Shown piece by piece: positions 8,148 through 15,897 of a DNA stretch of 36,481 bases. Within the stretch, counting starts at the first letter, position 1. Each line of letters begins with the position of its first letter. The DNA comes from JAAYZH01 sp964479695. GTDB lineage: Bacteria; Bacillota; Clostridia; Saccharofermentanales; Fastidiosipilaceae. The translations under genes and the position numbers were made by a program. The stretch covers positions 1 through 36,481 of the forward strand of contig CAYZSO010000031.1 in assembly GCA_964479695.1 (NCBI GenBank), read 5' to 3'. The notes beneath the pieces are model-generated. The model ran no database searches. It worked only from the letters and a program-made list of their open reading frames with translations, and was not told the origin of the DNA.

Positions 8148-9905
8148 ATGCCTTTGTTTGCTTTGTCAAGCATACCCGGACAGGCCTACTGGCTTTTACT
8201 TGCGTTGGTTATTGTTGTAATGATCGCTTTTTCGATCTATTACTTGGTACGCAACCACAAGTTTCAGCTCTTATTTATGCAGACCATCTCTCAGATCACC
8301 GACCAGATTGCGGCTCTGGATCGTTGCCATATTGATAATTTGGAACCCACCAGAGAAGCGCTGCAGAATGAGAAATTTCCTTTGCTGGGAGCTTTTGGCG
8401 ACAAGTTAGTGAGCGATGCTGACCGACTCTACCAAGGGAAATGGATCCAGGATCCGACTGAGCAGTTGACCACGGATCGCATTCTCACCCGAGCTGATTA
8501 CCGGGCAAACAGTATTGAGATTCCGATTCAAGTCCTCTCGGTCTCCGTGCTGGCCACGTCGGTTTTCTTAGTCTTCGGTTTATCCGGTGGCGAAACGAAT
8601 GCATCGGTCATTCGTATGGGTTTCCTGCCTGCCATGATCGGGGCGGTCTTTGCGCTTTTGCTATTCTTCCAGAGTTACCGCAACCGCCAGTCTATGACGA
8701 GAGGCCTCACACACTTGGCAGAGACGATTATGGAGAAGGTACCGGTTTTCCGCGAATTGGCGGGCACCGCGGCCTTGATTGAGTCTTTTTTCCGCTACGA
8801 CAGACAGATGGCGGAGTCCATTAGCGTCCTGTCCTCGACCGTTGATGAACTGACGCATAATGAACTTGCGGCGGCTTTGGCCAACAATGTGAAAATTGTG
8901 ATGGAAGAGGAAGTTGCTCCCCCCCTCGTAAAAGCCGCGGATACCCTGTCTGAACTGGCCACGGAACTCACCCAGAGGCAAGAGGATGGCATGAGAGATC
9001 TCGCGGACCATTTCGCCTCTTCCCTAGCCGTGAGCCTCGATGAGCAGCTTAGACCTTTCTATCAGGAGATTTCGAACTTGACACAAGACCTTTACGAGGC
9101 GAACAAACAGACGGAAATCTCGCTGGGCGTCATGCAAGAGTATAAGGTGCAGAGTAACGATATTCAGCAAGGCCTCCTGGATACGATCGCGGAGCTTAAC
9201 GTCCAGCGCAAGAACTGGCAGGATGACATGAGTCTTAGTACCGAGTCTATTCACAGCTTGGCGGAGACCAGCAAGCGTCTGGCGAACCTTCAATCCGGCA
9301 CGGAGGTCGGCTTGACCCAAGAAATCAGTCAGCTGCAGGTGAAGATCGAAGAACTTCAGGATGCCTTAATCCGGGTAACCCAAGGTCTTCACCTCGAGAA
9401 CCAACAAGGGAGTGATACGGTCAGAGCGCTGAGTGAGAGCTCCCAGAAAACGCTTGGCGATCTTCGCCAACTTACGAAGTTGCTGGTTGATCAAACGGAT
9501 TTGATGGCGAACCAGAATCAGGCGCTCTACAAATCGATTGAATCTCTGGAACAAGGACTCAACACATCGGTGGAGGCTTTTTCTTCGCAATTGCTTGCAG
9601 GTGTCGACCAGACGCTTGATACCTTCGACGAAGGCTTGGCGGAGATTTCTGACCGACTCTCCAATACAACGGCTGAAATTAATGATACGGTGGGTACCTG
9701 GGCTTCTGATATCCGTTGGAGCGAGGAATACCGCTACCGCACTCGTGTGGAGAAGGATCATGAGGATTCCGGGCAGAAAGAAGCTTTGATGAACATTCTG
9801 GGCGGTGATATGCCCGGGAGGTCGGAGAACGTTCCGAGTCAATCTGGTCGGAGTCAGTCTGGCTCGAGTCAATCTAGTCGGAAGGAGGGGAAATCGCTTG
9901 AGTAA
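8148..9905 (+). CDS. Three-TM membrane protein with a long coiled-coil tail, function unknown
   Basis: 585 residues. Hydrophobic segments lie near 13-34, 126-147 and 155-175, separated by a roughly 90-residue polar loop. From about 180 to 540 the chain is a nearly continuous heptad-like helix rich in E, Q, L, S and T. The last 30 residues are a Ser/Gln/Gly tract built from a 15-bp tandem repeat. The TM spacing resembles TolQ/ExbB/MotA stators, and a long tail after such a core resembles ZorA of Zorya defence. However, the G-L-L-G-T-V-type motif of TM2 in those families is not seen. GGAGGG precedes the ATG. The stop overlaps the next gene by 8 bp, so the two products probably act together. Confidence 0.8.
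   Translation: MPLFALSSIPGQAYWLLLALVIVVMIAFSIYYLVRNHKFQLLFMQTISQITDQIAALDRCHIDNLEPTREALQNEKFPLLGAFGDKLVSDADRLYQGKWIQDPTEQLTTDRILTRADYRANSIEIPIQVLSVSVLATSVFLVFGLSGGETNASVIRMGFLPAMIGAVFALLLFFQSYRNRQSMTRGLTHLAETIMEKVPVFRELAGTAALIESFFRYDRQMAESISVLSSTVDELTHNELAAALANNVKIVMEEEVAPPLVKAADTLSELATELTQRQEDGMRDLADHFASSLAVSLDEQLRPFYQEISNLTQDLYEANKQTEISLGVMQEYKVQSNDIQQGLLDTIAELNVQRKNWQDDMSLSTESIHSLAETSKRLANLQSGTEVGLTQEISQLQVKIEELQDALIRVTQGLHLENQQGSDTVRALSESSQKTLGDLRQLTKLLVDQTDLMANQNQALYKSIESLEQGLNTSVEAFSSQLLAGVDQTLDTFDEGLAEISDRLSNTTAEINDTVGTWASDIRWSEEYRYRTRVEKDHEDSGQKEALMNILGGDMPGRSENVPSQSGRSQSGSSQSSRKEGKSLE
9834..9890 (+). repeat. 15-bp tandem repeat at the end of the coiled-coil gene
   Basis: Three imperfect units of GAGTCAATCTGGTCG encode the Ser/Gln/Gly tail and run up to the ribosome site of the next gene. 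Confidence 0.75.
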
Positions 9906-11901
9906 ACAGGATAACGAACGCTACGCGGGCGGCAACGCCGGCGTTGGTGGCGGCACCAGCGTTGGTGGCGGCACCAGCGTTGGTGGCGGCAACGCTAACA
10001 GTAAAGCGGTTGGCAACGCCGGCGGTAAAGCGGGCAACAACGCCGGCAGCAACGCGAACCTTTCCCCGGCGGATGACAAATTGCCTTTGGAAAGATTTGC
10101 CGACGAGGCCAAACGCCTGAATCAAGCCGGCAACAGCGCAGCTGCGCCACCGGATGAACCGCAATACCCATCGACTTCATCTCCCTCGACTTCATCGCCC
10201 TCGACTTCATCGACTTCGAGGTCTTCAAATTCTGAGAAGCCATCGCCATCGTCGCCTTCTGCGTCTTTGGCCGAAACCGATGAACCCTATGACTACGAAG
10301 ATGAGCCGGAAGCAGTGTTTGAGGCAGGGCCGATGCCCGGTGTGGATCGGTCGTATCAGGCTGATGCGGATTTTATTGCCCCGAATGATGAACTGCCTGA
10401 TTCTGAACTCGATAGTCAGGATGAGTCGGCGGAAGACTACCCGCCTGCATCCTTCTTGCGCTCAACGCCGCCTCAGGCTAGCAAAGCGACCTTCCTCCCC
10501 CCGACTGAGGGAGCGGATGAGCCGATTAATTCTTCAACGAACGAAGAATTGGCCAGTTTAGCCAGAGCAGACCGTGCCTCTTCCCGAGCCTTCTCGCAAG
10601 CGCCCAGGGCCACCCGGTCCGGCCGTGCCGCAAGAAGTGCCGGACTGGATATGACCGATGAATACAAGACTCGCAGCAAATTCCGCAACAGCTTGAACCA
10701 AGTTCGTGAACAGCATCCTTATATCATGGAGCGCCCCCTGACAATCTCTGATGATGAAGCGGCCGACTTGATTGACAGGATCCGCCGGGTGCCTCTGTAC
10801 AAAATTCAGGACCTGGCGATGGAACTTAATTCAGAAGAAGTTAAGCGCCTCTTCCACTGCATCCTCTTGATTTCAGATATGCAAACCTATCGCGCGATCC
10901 AGCAAATCGCATCTCTGCGTGCCAGCTGGAGTCTTTATACGGTAGGTTGGTCGACTTTGCAAAGGAATTTCCCGCATCGTTGGGTTCAGCAAACACTCGA
11001 GCTGGTGTACAACACACTCGAAAGCGACCCGTCCCGCTCAGCGGTCAGACCCACTTATATGCGACGCGCGATTGGTGACTTGGTGAACTTAGGGAAATCT
11101 GATAATGGTTTTGTTTCGGATGTGGTCCGCAACTTGAACCAAGCCTACAATGCTTCTCCGGAAGAAGGGTTGGAATCGTTCCTTGAGGATTATCAGATCT
11201 TGATTGACACGCCTTTTGGCGGCAGTGTTCTGGGGGAATTCTTTAAGAAAGCGGACCTCCCCGTCCTCTACCGCAAAAAGGAAATTCTCTGCCAATCGCT
11301 GCCGTTTATGCACCCGGCTTTGGCCGCGGAAGTGATCTCACGTGTAATTGCGTCCCGTGATCCGATTGTGGGTGACAAAAAGTACATTTACCGCCAAGTG
11401 GCGGACAGTTTCTTGCACCGCGAAGCACAACACCCGATGTGGCCTTACATGAGTGCCGATTTGCAGCGTTCCTACAATCGCTGGTACATCAATGACCGTC
11501 TGGAAAACCAAACGATGATGTATCCGGGGAAACGCGATTTCCTGATGACCTATGTCGAGGATATCGAAGATGTGGCGATGCTCACTACGGACTTAATGGC
11601 GATTCGTTTCGAAGATTTCATCTTAATTGACGACCGTCGCCGTGGTGATAGTTGCATCTACTATGACAATGCCACGGTTCGCGAACTTCTTCTGAGAGGT
11701 TTGGACGAGAAGGATCTGGGTAACCCCAATATTCCTTCCCGCGACGTGAAAGACGCGGTTCAAACGGACCGCCTGAATGGTGTGATGCGCCTGAGTTTCT
11801 CCTCGGGTAATCTCCATTACTCGCGTGAGTTTATGGATCGCCTCCTAGGTCACCGCACATCGCAACGCCGCGAAAATATCTTGAAAAATTGGTTTAAGTG
11901 A
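9898..11901 (+). CDS. Unknown protein: disordered N-terminus plus helical C-terminal domain
   Basis: The start is taken as TTG at 9898, because GGAGGGG lies just upstream and TTGAGTAA overlaps the previous stop; the ATG at 9805 lies deep inside the previous gene. The 667 residues begin with about 240 of low complexity: a G-G-G-T-S-V repeat from an 18-bp unit, then S-T-S-S-P from a 15-bp unit, then an acidic stretch. Residues from about 255 to the end look folded, mostly helical and rich in aromatic and charged residues, including F-P-H-R-W-V-Q-Q and C-I-Y-Y-D-N. I recognise no family with certainty. A distant likeness to the EH-signature domain of ZorC was considered and is not established. 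No membrane segment or signal peptide, so it is probably the cytoplasmic partner of the upstream membrane protein. Confidence 0.8.
   Translation: MSKQDNERYAGGNAGVGGGTSVGGGTSVGGGNANSKAVGNAGGKAGNNAGSNANLSPADDKLPLERFADEAKRLNQAGNSAAAPPDEPQYPSTSSPSTSSPSTSSTSRSSNSEKPSPSSPSASLAETDEPYDYEDEPEAVFEAGPMPGVDRSYQADADFIAPNDELPDSELDSQDESAEDYPPASFLRSTPPQASKATFLPPTEGADEPINSSTNEELASLARADRASSRAFSQAPRATRSGRAARSAGLDMTDEYKTRSKFRNSLNQVREQHPYIMERPLTISDDEAADLIDRIRRVPLYKIQDLAMELNSEEVKRLFHCILLISDMQTYRAIQQIASLRASWSLYTVGWSTLQRNFPHRWVQQTLELVYNTLESDPSRSAVRPTYMRRAIGDLVNLGKSDNGFVSDVVRNLNQAYNASPEEGLESFLEDYQILIDTPFGGSVLGEFFKKADLPVLYRKKEILCQSLPFMHPALAAEVISRVIASRDPIVGDKKYIYRQVADSFLHREAQHPMWPYMSADLQRSYNRWYINDRLENQTMMYPGKRDFLMTYVEDIEDVAMLTTDLMAIRFEDFILIDDRRRGDSCIYYDNATVRELLLRGLDEKDLGNPNIPSRDVKDAVQTDRLNGVMRLSFSSGNLHYSREFMDRLLGHRTSQRRENILKNWFK
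9941..9995 (+). repeat. 18-bp in-frame tandem repeat (G-G-G-T-S-V)
   Basis: Three near-identical units of GTTGGTGGCGGCACCAGC, in frame within the disordered N-terminus. Confidence 0.9.
10168..10222 (+). repeat. 15-bp in-frame tandem repeat (S-P-S-T-S)
   Basis: Three to four units of the type CCCTCGACTTCATCG, coding Ser/Thr/Pro. Confidence 0.85.
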
Positions 11902-11948
11902 GGTCTGTGATAAACGACTTCAACGGATAAGAGGCGCAGGTGATTAAG

Positions 11949-12008
11949 GGGCTTCGGCGATTAATTTAGTTCGGCTATTAAGTGGCTTCGGCGATTAATT
12001 CAATTCGG
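11949..12008. repeat. Duplication of the mtnN 3' end
   Basis: GGCTTCGGCGATTAATT occurs twice, about 35 bp apart. The right-hand copy runs into the mtnN stop codon, so the left one is an extra copy of the gene's terminus lying in the gap. Confidence 0.75.
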
Positions 12009-12675
12009 CGAAGAGATTCACAACAACTTCCGCTGACACTTGGGCTGCCCGGGCTTCGAAGTTCAGGTAGCTTTCATCTGTGAAGGATTTATCCGCGCCG
12101 TCTGAGATCGCACGGATGATGAGGCAAGGGATTTCCGACGCAACGGCTGTGTGGGCGACGGCGGCACTTTCCATGTCAACGGCGATTGCGGCTGTTCCTT
12201 CGATGATGCGGTCTTTTTTTGCTTGCGAGTCAATGAAATCGTCACCGGAGGCGATGCGACCCTCAACAACTGTAGTTGGGGTGGGTACGGCGGCTTTGGC
12301 CAAAGCCCGCAGCTCCCCATCCGTCGGGAAGTAGTCATAGTATGGATAGCTCCCACGCAGAATCTGATGCGGGAAGTCGTGGTACGTGAGGTCGGTGGCG
12401 AGCACAAGATCGAGTGTCTGGAGCTCGGGCGTGAGACTTCCGGCAATCCCGGTGTTGATCAAAATGTTGACGTGGCAATGGTCAATGAGGATCTGGCAAA
12501 ATGTGGCTGCATTTACTTTGCCGATTCCGCTCACACCCATATAGATCTCATGATTTCCGGTTTGCGTGCGATAGATCTTGCGCCCGAGGACGGTCCGCTC
12601 TTCTGCCTGGGTGCCGGTGGCTGCCAAAATATCATCGAGTTCCATTTGCATGGCTGCAATCAAGCCGATTTTCAT
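11995..12675 (-). CDS. mtnN: 5'-methylthioadenosine/S-adenosylhomocysteine nucleosidase
   Basis: Hydrolyses methylthioadenosine and S-adenosylhomocysteine to adenine plus the thioribose product, clearing inhibitory by-products of SAM use. 226 residues, close to the E. coli length. It opens M-K-I-G-L-I-A-A-M-Q-M-E with catalytic Glu12. The V-D-M-E-S-A-A motif gives Glu169, and R-A-I-S-D-G-A-D gives Asp192, matching the known active-site residues. AAAAGGAG precedes the ATG. A TTTGGCCAAA palindrome lies in frame as L-A-K-A-A near residue 126, in a surface stretch followed by V-P-T-P-T-T. Confidence 0.95.
   Translation of the reverse strand: MKIGLIAAMQMELDDILAATGTQAEERTVLGRKIYRTQTGNHEIYMGVSGIGKVNAATFCQILIDHCHVNILINTGIAGSLTPELQTLDLVLATDLTYHDFPHQILRGSYPYYDYFPTDGELRALAKAAVPTPTTVVEGRIASGDDFIDSQAKKDRIIEGTAAIAVDMESAAVAHTAVASEIPCLIIRAISDGADKSFTDESYLNFEARAAQVSAEVVVNLFAELN
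12295..12304. repeat. TTTGGCCAAA palindrome in mtnN
   Basis: Exact core with GGCGGC on the left and GCCCGC on the right; reads A-L-A-K-A on the coding strand. Confidence 0.9.
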
Positions 12676-13291
12676 TCTATGTTCTCCTTTTGCATGGCTG
12701 CAAGTAAGTTGATGACCATTTTGAGTTCGCTGGTGGCCTTCCGCAGGCTGACCTTCCGCAGGCTGACCTTCCGCAGGCTGGCCTTCGCAAACCCCAAAAA
12801 TTGTAACATTCCTGGCTGGTTTCGGCTTAAAAATATTCTTTTGGTTAGATGGGTAAGATTGGTTTGGGAAGATGGGTTAGATGGGTGCGCAGTTGCGTGC
12901 GGATGGATGGTACTTGGATGCGTTGCCTCTTGAGTATTCAAGTTTAGTCTTGGCAGGAACGCTAGCTTCTGCCTATGGTTCCTAGTGTTCGTTCGCTGGT
13001 GTTCGGGTTACGTGTTCGAGGGAGCGCAAGCTAGTGCGTATTGTTGCTGACTATAGTTTGCTGGTGTTTGAGTTAGGTAAATGGAACGAATACGATCACA
13101 TATTGCTTCAGAGAACGATTCATATTCGATTTATTCACAATGTAATTTACACTTTAAACAACTTATTACTCTTAAATGTTTATATGACATATTAATCAGG
13201 AGCATTCTGGCAGAGATTGTAAGAAGTCTTCCTGCTACAGCCCCTCACTTCCAACACCAACCTACACCACCTACACCAACCAAGGAAAAAC
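12676..13291. other. Gene-poor gap upstream of mtnN
   Basis: A 15-bp tandem repeat (CCTTCCGCAGGCTGA, 3-4 units) lies at 12735-12790. GCATGGCTGCAA occurs twice (near 12650 and 12694), once inside mtnN and once just before it. An 89-codon frame on the minus strand (12941-12672) ends in ATGA overlapping the mtnN start, but its composition is repeat-derived and I do not call it a gene. Bases 13080-13210 are AT-rich. No RNA gene was recognised. Confidence 0.5.
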
Positions 13292-13531
13292 TTTCCAACT
13301 TGGTCCGGATCAGGAAACTTGCGACACAGAATCTCTGTCACCAGTGACCTTACCACCGCTTAAATTATTGACTGAATGATTACTGACCTGTGGGAAGAAA
13401 TTTGTGAATGAATACAGACATTTTCTTAGCTGTGTTGTGCAAATGAAGAAGACCAGCCGAAAATGGTGGGTAGTAACCAAGCGTAAATCTGTCAGCTGTC
13501 GCAAGTTTCGCGATCTCGACCAATTTGGAAA
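13292..13531 (-). repeat. Inverted-repeat element, copy 2 (inverted)
   Basis: Arms at 13292-13325 and 13498-13531, 34 nt each, are imperfect inverted repeats ending in CTTGCGAC/GTCGCAAG. Read on the minus strand, this copy is close to the one at 18.75 kb over the whole element and about 70 bp beyond, to near 13605. A further fragment of the same outer sequence (GAGCGGTTTTGGCGACG on the minus strand) follows near 13630-13655. Frames differ between copies (frameshifted), arguing against a protein. Confidence 0.8.
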
Positions 13532-13744
13532 TAACATAATAAATTCTCCGAACTCTGGGGAACAAAATTAGAAAGAATTCGCCGCTAAAACCGCTCCGCC
13601 ATCAAAAACTCAAATAACACAGAACTCCCGTAGCAGAAATCCGTCGCCAAAACCGCTCCACTATGCCCTCCACTACACCCTCCACTACACCTGAGAATTA
13701 CGCTAGTACAAATATTTCGTAACACCCCTCACCGGCAATTTGTG

Positions 13745-13806
13745 AGATGATACTACTCAGAAGCAGACGCAACTCAAAAACAGATACTACTCAGAAGCAG
13801 ACGTTA
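13745..13806. repeat. 21-bp direct duplication before the DJ-1 family gene
   Basis: GATACTACTCAGAAGCAGAC occurs twice, with a partial third unit (GTCAGAAGATGATG), ending about 45 bp before the ATG. Confidence 0.8.
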
Positions 13807-13850
13807 GTCAGAAGATGATGCTGTATTGAAGCAGATAAGGAGAGAAGATT

Positions 13851-14408
13851 ATGGCTGAAACTGCAATTTTTATCGCACATGGAACCGAAGAATGCGAAGC
13901 ATTAATTGTTGTAGATCTTTTCCGCAGAGCGGGTATTGAGATAACGATGGTTTCAACGGAGGAAACCCGTGAGATCGTAAGTTCCCATAAGGTGACCATC
14001 CAATGTGACCAGCAGATTGATGATTATGAAGTAACGGATGAGAAACTTTTGATTATTCCGGGAGGCGGCAAAGGTGTCGCTCGACTGAAAGGAAACGCAA
14101 AGGTTTCGCAAATTCTCACAGATTTTCGTCAGGCCAAAGGCAATCTAGCCGCCATCTGCGCGGGTCCATCTGTCTTGGGTAGGCTGAATCTTCTTGATGG
14201 CCAAAGCGCCACGGTTTACCCTGGTTGGGAAGATCAGTTAGGGCAAGGTGTAGACTATAAAGCAGAACGGGTTGTTGAAGATGATTGGCTCGTCACCGGC
14301 CAAGCGTTGGGATCCTCTATTCCCTTCACATTGAAGTTAATTGAACGCCTTCGTGACAAAGCGACTTCTGACAAGATTGCCGCGGAAATCTACTACCCGC
14401 GAGAGTGA
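13851..14408 (+). CDS. DJ-1/PfpI family protein
   Basis: 185 residues with the DJ-1/ThiJ/PfpI flavodoxin-like fold. The reactive cysteine is Cys103 in A-A-I-C-A-G-P-S-V-L, and the conserved acid is Glu16 in G-T-E-E-C-E-A-L (equivalent to Cys106 and Glu18 of human DJ-1). Members act as stress-linked glyoxalases, deglycases or chaperones; which applies here cannot be told from sequence. AAGGAGAG lies at good distance before the ATG. Single-gene unit, flanked by repeat-rich gaps on both sides. Confidence 0.9.
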   Translation: MAETAIFIAHGTEECEALIVVDLFRRAGIEITMVSTEETREIVSSHKVTIQCDQQIDDYEVTDEKLLIIPGGGKGVARLKGNAKVSQILTDFRQAKGNLAAICAGPSVLGRLNLLDGQSATVYPGWEDQLGQGVDYKAERVVEDDWLVTGQALGSSIPFTLKLIERLRDKATSDKIAAEIYYPRE

Positions 14409-14771
14409 AAAGTCTACACTTTTGATTAGCAAATACTTTAGAGTTGATAACACCTTGGTGTTTCTAACACCTTTGTGTTTCTAACACTTTAGAGATACCA
14501 ATTTTCCTAGTAAAAATCTACCCTGGGCAAGTGGCGCTAGAACTGCTTGCTCAGGGTTAAATTATCGCACTTCCAGGGCCCAAGACACCTTATTGTCTTC
14601 GGGAACCGCGAGGTACCTTGTGTGCCGCGAGATTTCCTGTGCCCTGAGCAGCCAGTGCCAGAGCAGTCTGTAGGCCGAGCAACATGTGCCCTAAGCAGCC
14701 AGTGCCCTGAGCCTTGGCTCGCTTTAGATCTGCAAGCGAGACAATCAGGCGAGGCTTTCCGGGCCGAAGCT
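14409..14771. other. Gap between the DJ-1 gene and cdd: repeats only
   Basis: Bases 14448-14495 carry three units of a TAACACCTTTGTGTTTC-type repeat. Bases 14630-14720 carry GCCCTGAGCAGCCAGTGCC-like units in imperfect copies. No gene is seen. Confidence 0.6.
14506..14556 (-). terminator. Probable terminator of the cdd transcript
   Basis: CCCTGGGCAAG (14521-14531) pairs with CTTGCTCAGGG (14546-14556) with one mismatch. On the minus strand the stem is followed by TAGATTTTTA, the expected U-run, about 215 bp after the cdd stop. Confidence 0.55.
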
Positions 14772-14796
14772 TCAGGCGAGGCTTTCCGGGCCGAAA
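14748..14796. repeat. Duplication of the cdd 3' end
   Basis: TTCAGGCGAGGCTTTCCGGG plus its neighbours occurs twice, 23 bp apart. The second copy encodes the last cdd codons (G-P-E-S-L-A-stop); the first lies past the stop. Confidence 0.85.
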
Positions 14797-15212
14797 CTAT
14801 AGGGCAAAAGCTCGCCCAAAGTCGTCGCCAAATAGTCGTCCGGTGTTCTTGCGATGAATACCGGCATATCAGGATCGGAAAACTCATTTAGAAATTGCCT
14901 ACAGATTCCGCATGGGTAGGCTAGACCTCGCTCATCGTCCTCTGCATCTTTTTTCCAGCCGACAATCGCTATGGCGGCAAATTCGCGCTCACCTTCCGAA
15001 ACGGCATGCGTAGCTGCTGAGCGTTCTGCACAGATCGTTGCACCAGACGAAGCATTTTCAATGTTGGCACCGGTGTAGACACGCCCACTGGCTGCCAACA
15101 GGGCACTGCCGACCTGAAATTCAGAGTATGGCGAATAGGACTTCTCCCGCGCTGCGATGGCGTCGCGAATCAAATCTTGAATCTGTTTATCAGTAAGTGC
15201 TATCTTTTGCAT
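14772..15212 (-). CDS. cdd: Cytidine deaminase
   Basis: Deaminates cytidine and deoxycytidine to the uridine forms in pyrimidine salvage. The 146 residues fit the short tetrameric class. Zinc ligands Cys61 (C-A-E) and Cys101/Cys104 (P-C-G-I-C) are present, with catalytic Glu63. The S-P-Y-S-E-F-Q-V-G-S-A-L-L and T-G-A-N-I-E-N-A-S motifs are typical. The start at 15212 (M-Q-K-I-A-L-T) was chosen because TAGGAG lies 8 nt upstream; the frame is open to 15350 but that part is derived from local repeats. Confidence 0.93.
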   Translation of the reverse strand: MQKIALTDKQIQDLIRDAIAAREKSYSPYSEFQVGSALLAASGRVYTGANIENASSGATICAERSAATHAVSEGEREFAAIAIVGWKKDAEDDERGLAYPCGICRQFLNEFSDPDMPVFIARTPDDYLATTLGELLPYSFGPESLA

Positions 15213-15249
15213 TGTGCAACTCCTATCTGCTGCATGGTCTAGCGCCAAA

Positions 15250-15302
15250 CCTACTTGGCCGGCGCTAAACTTGGTCGGTGCTAAACTTGGCCAGTGCAAG
15301 CT
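15250..15302. repeat. Tandem repeat in the cdd leader
   Basis: Three imperfect units of about 17 bp, of the form GGCGCTAAACTTGG / CGGTGCTAAACTTGG, between the DUF1801 gene stop and the cdd start. Confidence 0.7.
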
Positions 15303-15315
15303 TTCGTAGTTATTT

Positions 15316-15696
15316 TCAATCTTCTTTGCCTCGCCAGAATGTTTCAACATCTGCTTTATCCTCGATGTTAAACGTAATGATTGCTGCCAGTAAATTATAA
15401 TCCAATGGCTTAGACCATGGTATATTGACGTTCATCTTCAGGGCTTTCCAGCCGGCTGTTTCGATTTCTTTGGCGAACTTTTGCAATGTTTTCGTTTCAG
15501 GAGACATGGCTAAGGCGTTTTTTGTGGCTTTGAAAGAAACGATAAAAGTGCCGTGGTCAATAAACATCGGCATCCCCCAGCCAAGTCTTCTTCCCAGGTT
15601 CGGGTAATTTGATTCTACCCAATTCACTACTTCTTGGAAAATTTCCCGGTGTTCCGGGGGTTCAATGCCCTGAATATATTCTGCAAATTCATCCAT
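15316..15696 (-). CDS. DUF1801 (YdhG-like) protein
   Basis: 126 residues of the DUF1801 family, some members of which have been proposed as frataxin-like iron chaperones. Seen: the N-terminal helix with P-P-E-H-R-E-I-F, then L-G-W-G-M-P-M-F near 38-45, a strand with G-T-F-I-V-S-F-K-A and the C-terminal helix. There is no catalytic motif. GTGAGG precedes the ATG. It is probably co-transcribed with cdd, 103 bp downstream, with no evident functional link. Confidence 0.8.
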   Translation of the reverse strand: MDEFAEYIQGIEPPEHREIFQEVVNWVESNYPNLGRRLGWGMPMFIDHGTFIVSFKATKNALAMSPETKTLQKFAKEIETAGWKALKMNVNIPWSKPLDYNLLAAIITFNIEDKADVETFWRGKED

Positions 15697-15778
15697 ACCG
15701 GAACCTCACTTTATCAGAATCTTCGCGGTGCCTGTGTGACAACTCGGCCAGATTCCTGCAGCCAACTTTGCTGTCAAA

Positions 15779-15805
15779 GACAGCCCGGGTCTGAGCCGGG
15801 CTGTC
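15779..15805. terminator. Hairpin between the glycoside hydrolase and DUF1801 genes
   Basis: GACAGCCCGG (15779-15788) pairs perfectly with CCGGGCTGTC (15796-15805). On the minus strand it follows the hydrolase gene by 85 bp and is followed by the short run TCTTTG, so it may be a weak terminator for that gene. Confidence 0.55.
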
Positions 15806-15821
15806 GTGAAATCATCGACCG

Positions 15822-15897
15822 AAGCTTAGAATCTTAGAAGCTTAGCAGCTTAGAATCTTAGAAGCTTAGCAGCTTAGAATCTTAGAAGCTTAGTAGT
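15822..15897. repeat. 24-bp tandem repeat at the hydrolase stop codon
   Basis: Three units of about 24 bp (CTTAGAATCTTAGAAGCTTA plus GCAG) start at the stop codon of the glycoside hydrolase gene and run downstream. The gene's own last bases resemble the unit. Confidence 0.9.

Noticed and set aside
8148..11901. A Zorya anti-phage system
   Set aside because: No ZorB-like gene, no helicase or nuclease next to it, and the stator motif of TM2 is missing; kept only as a loose comparison.
12672..12941. 89-codon minus-strand frame ending in ATGA at the mtnN start
   Set aside because: The overlap looks like coupling, but the sequence is His/Pro/Ser-rich then a repeated S-L-R-K-V from a 15-bp tandem repeat, with no ribosome site or recognisable domain.
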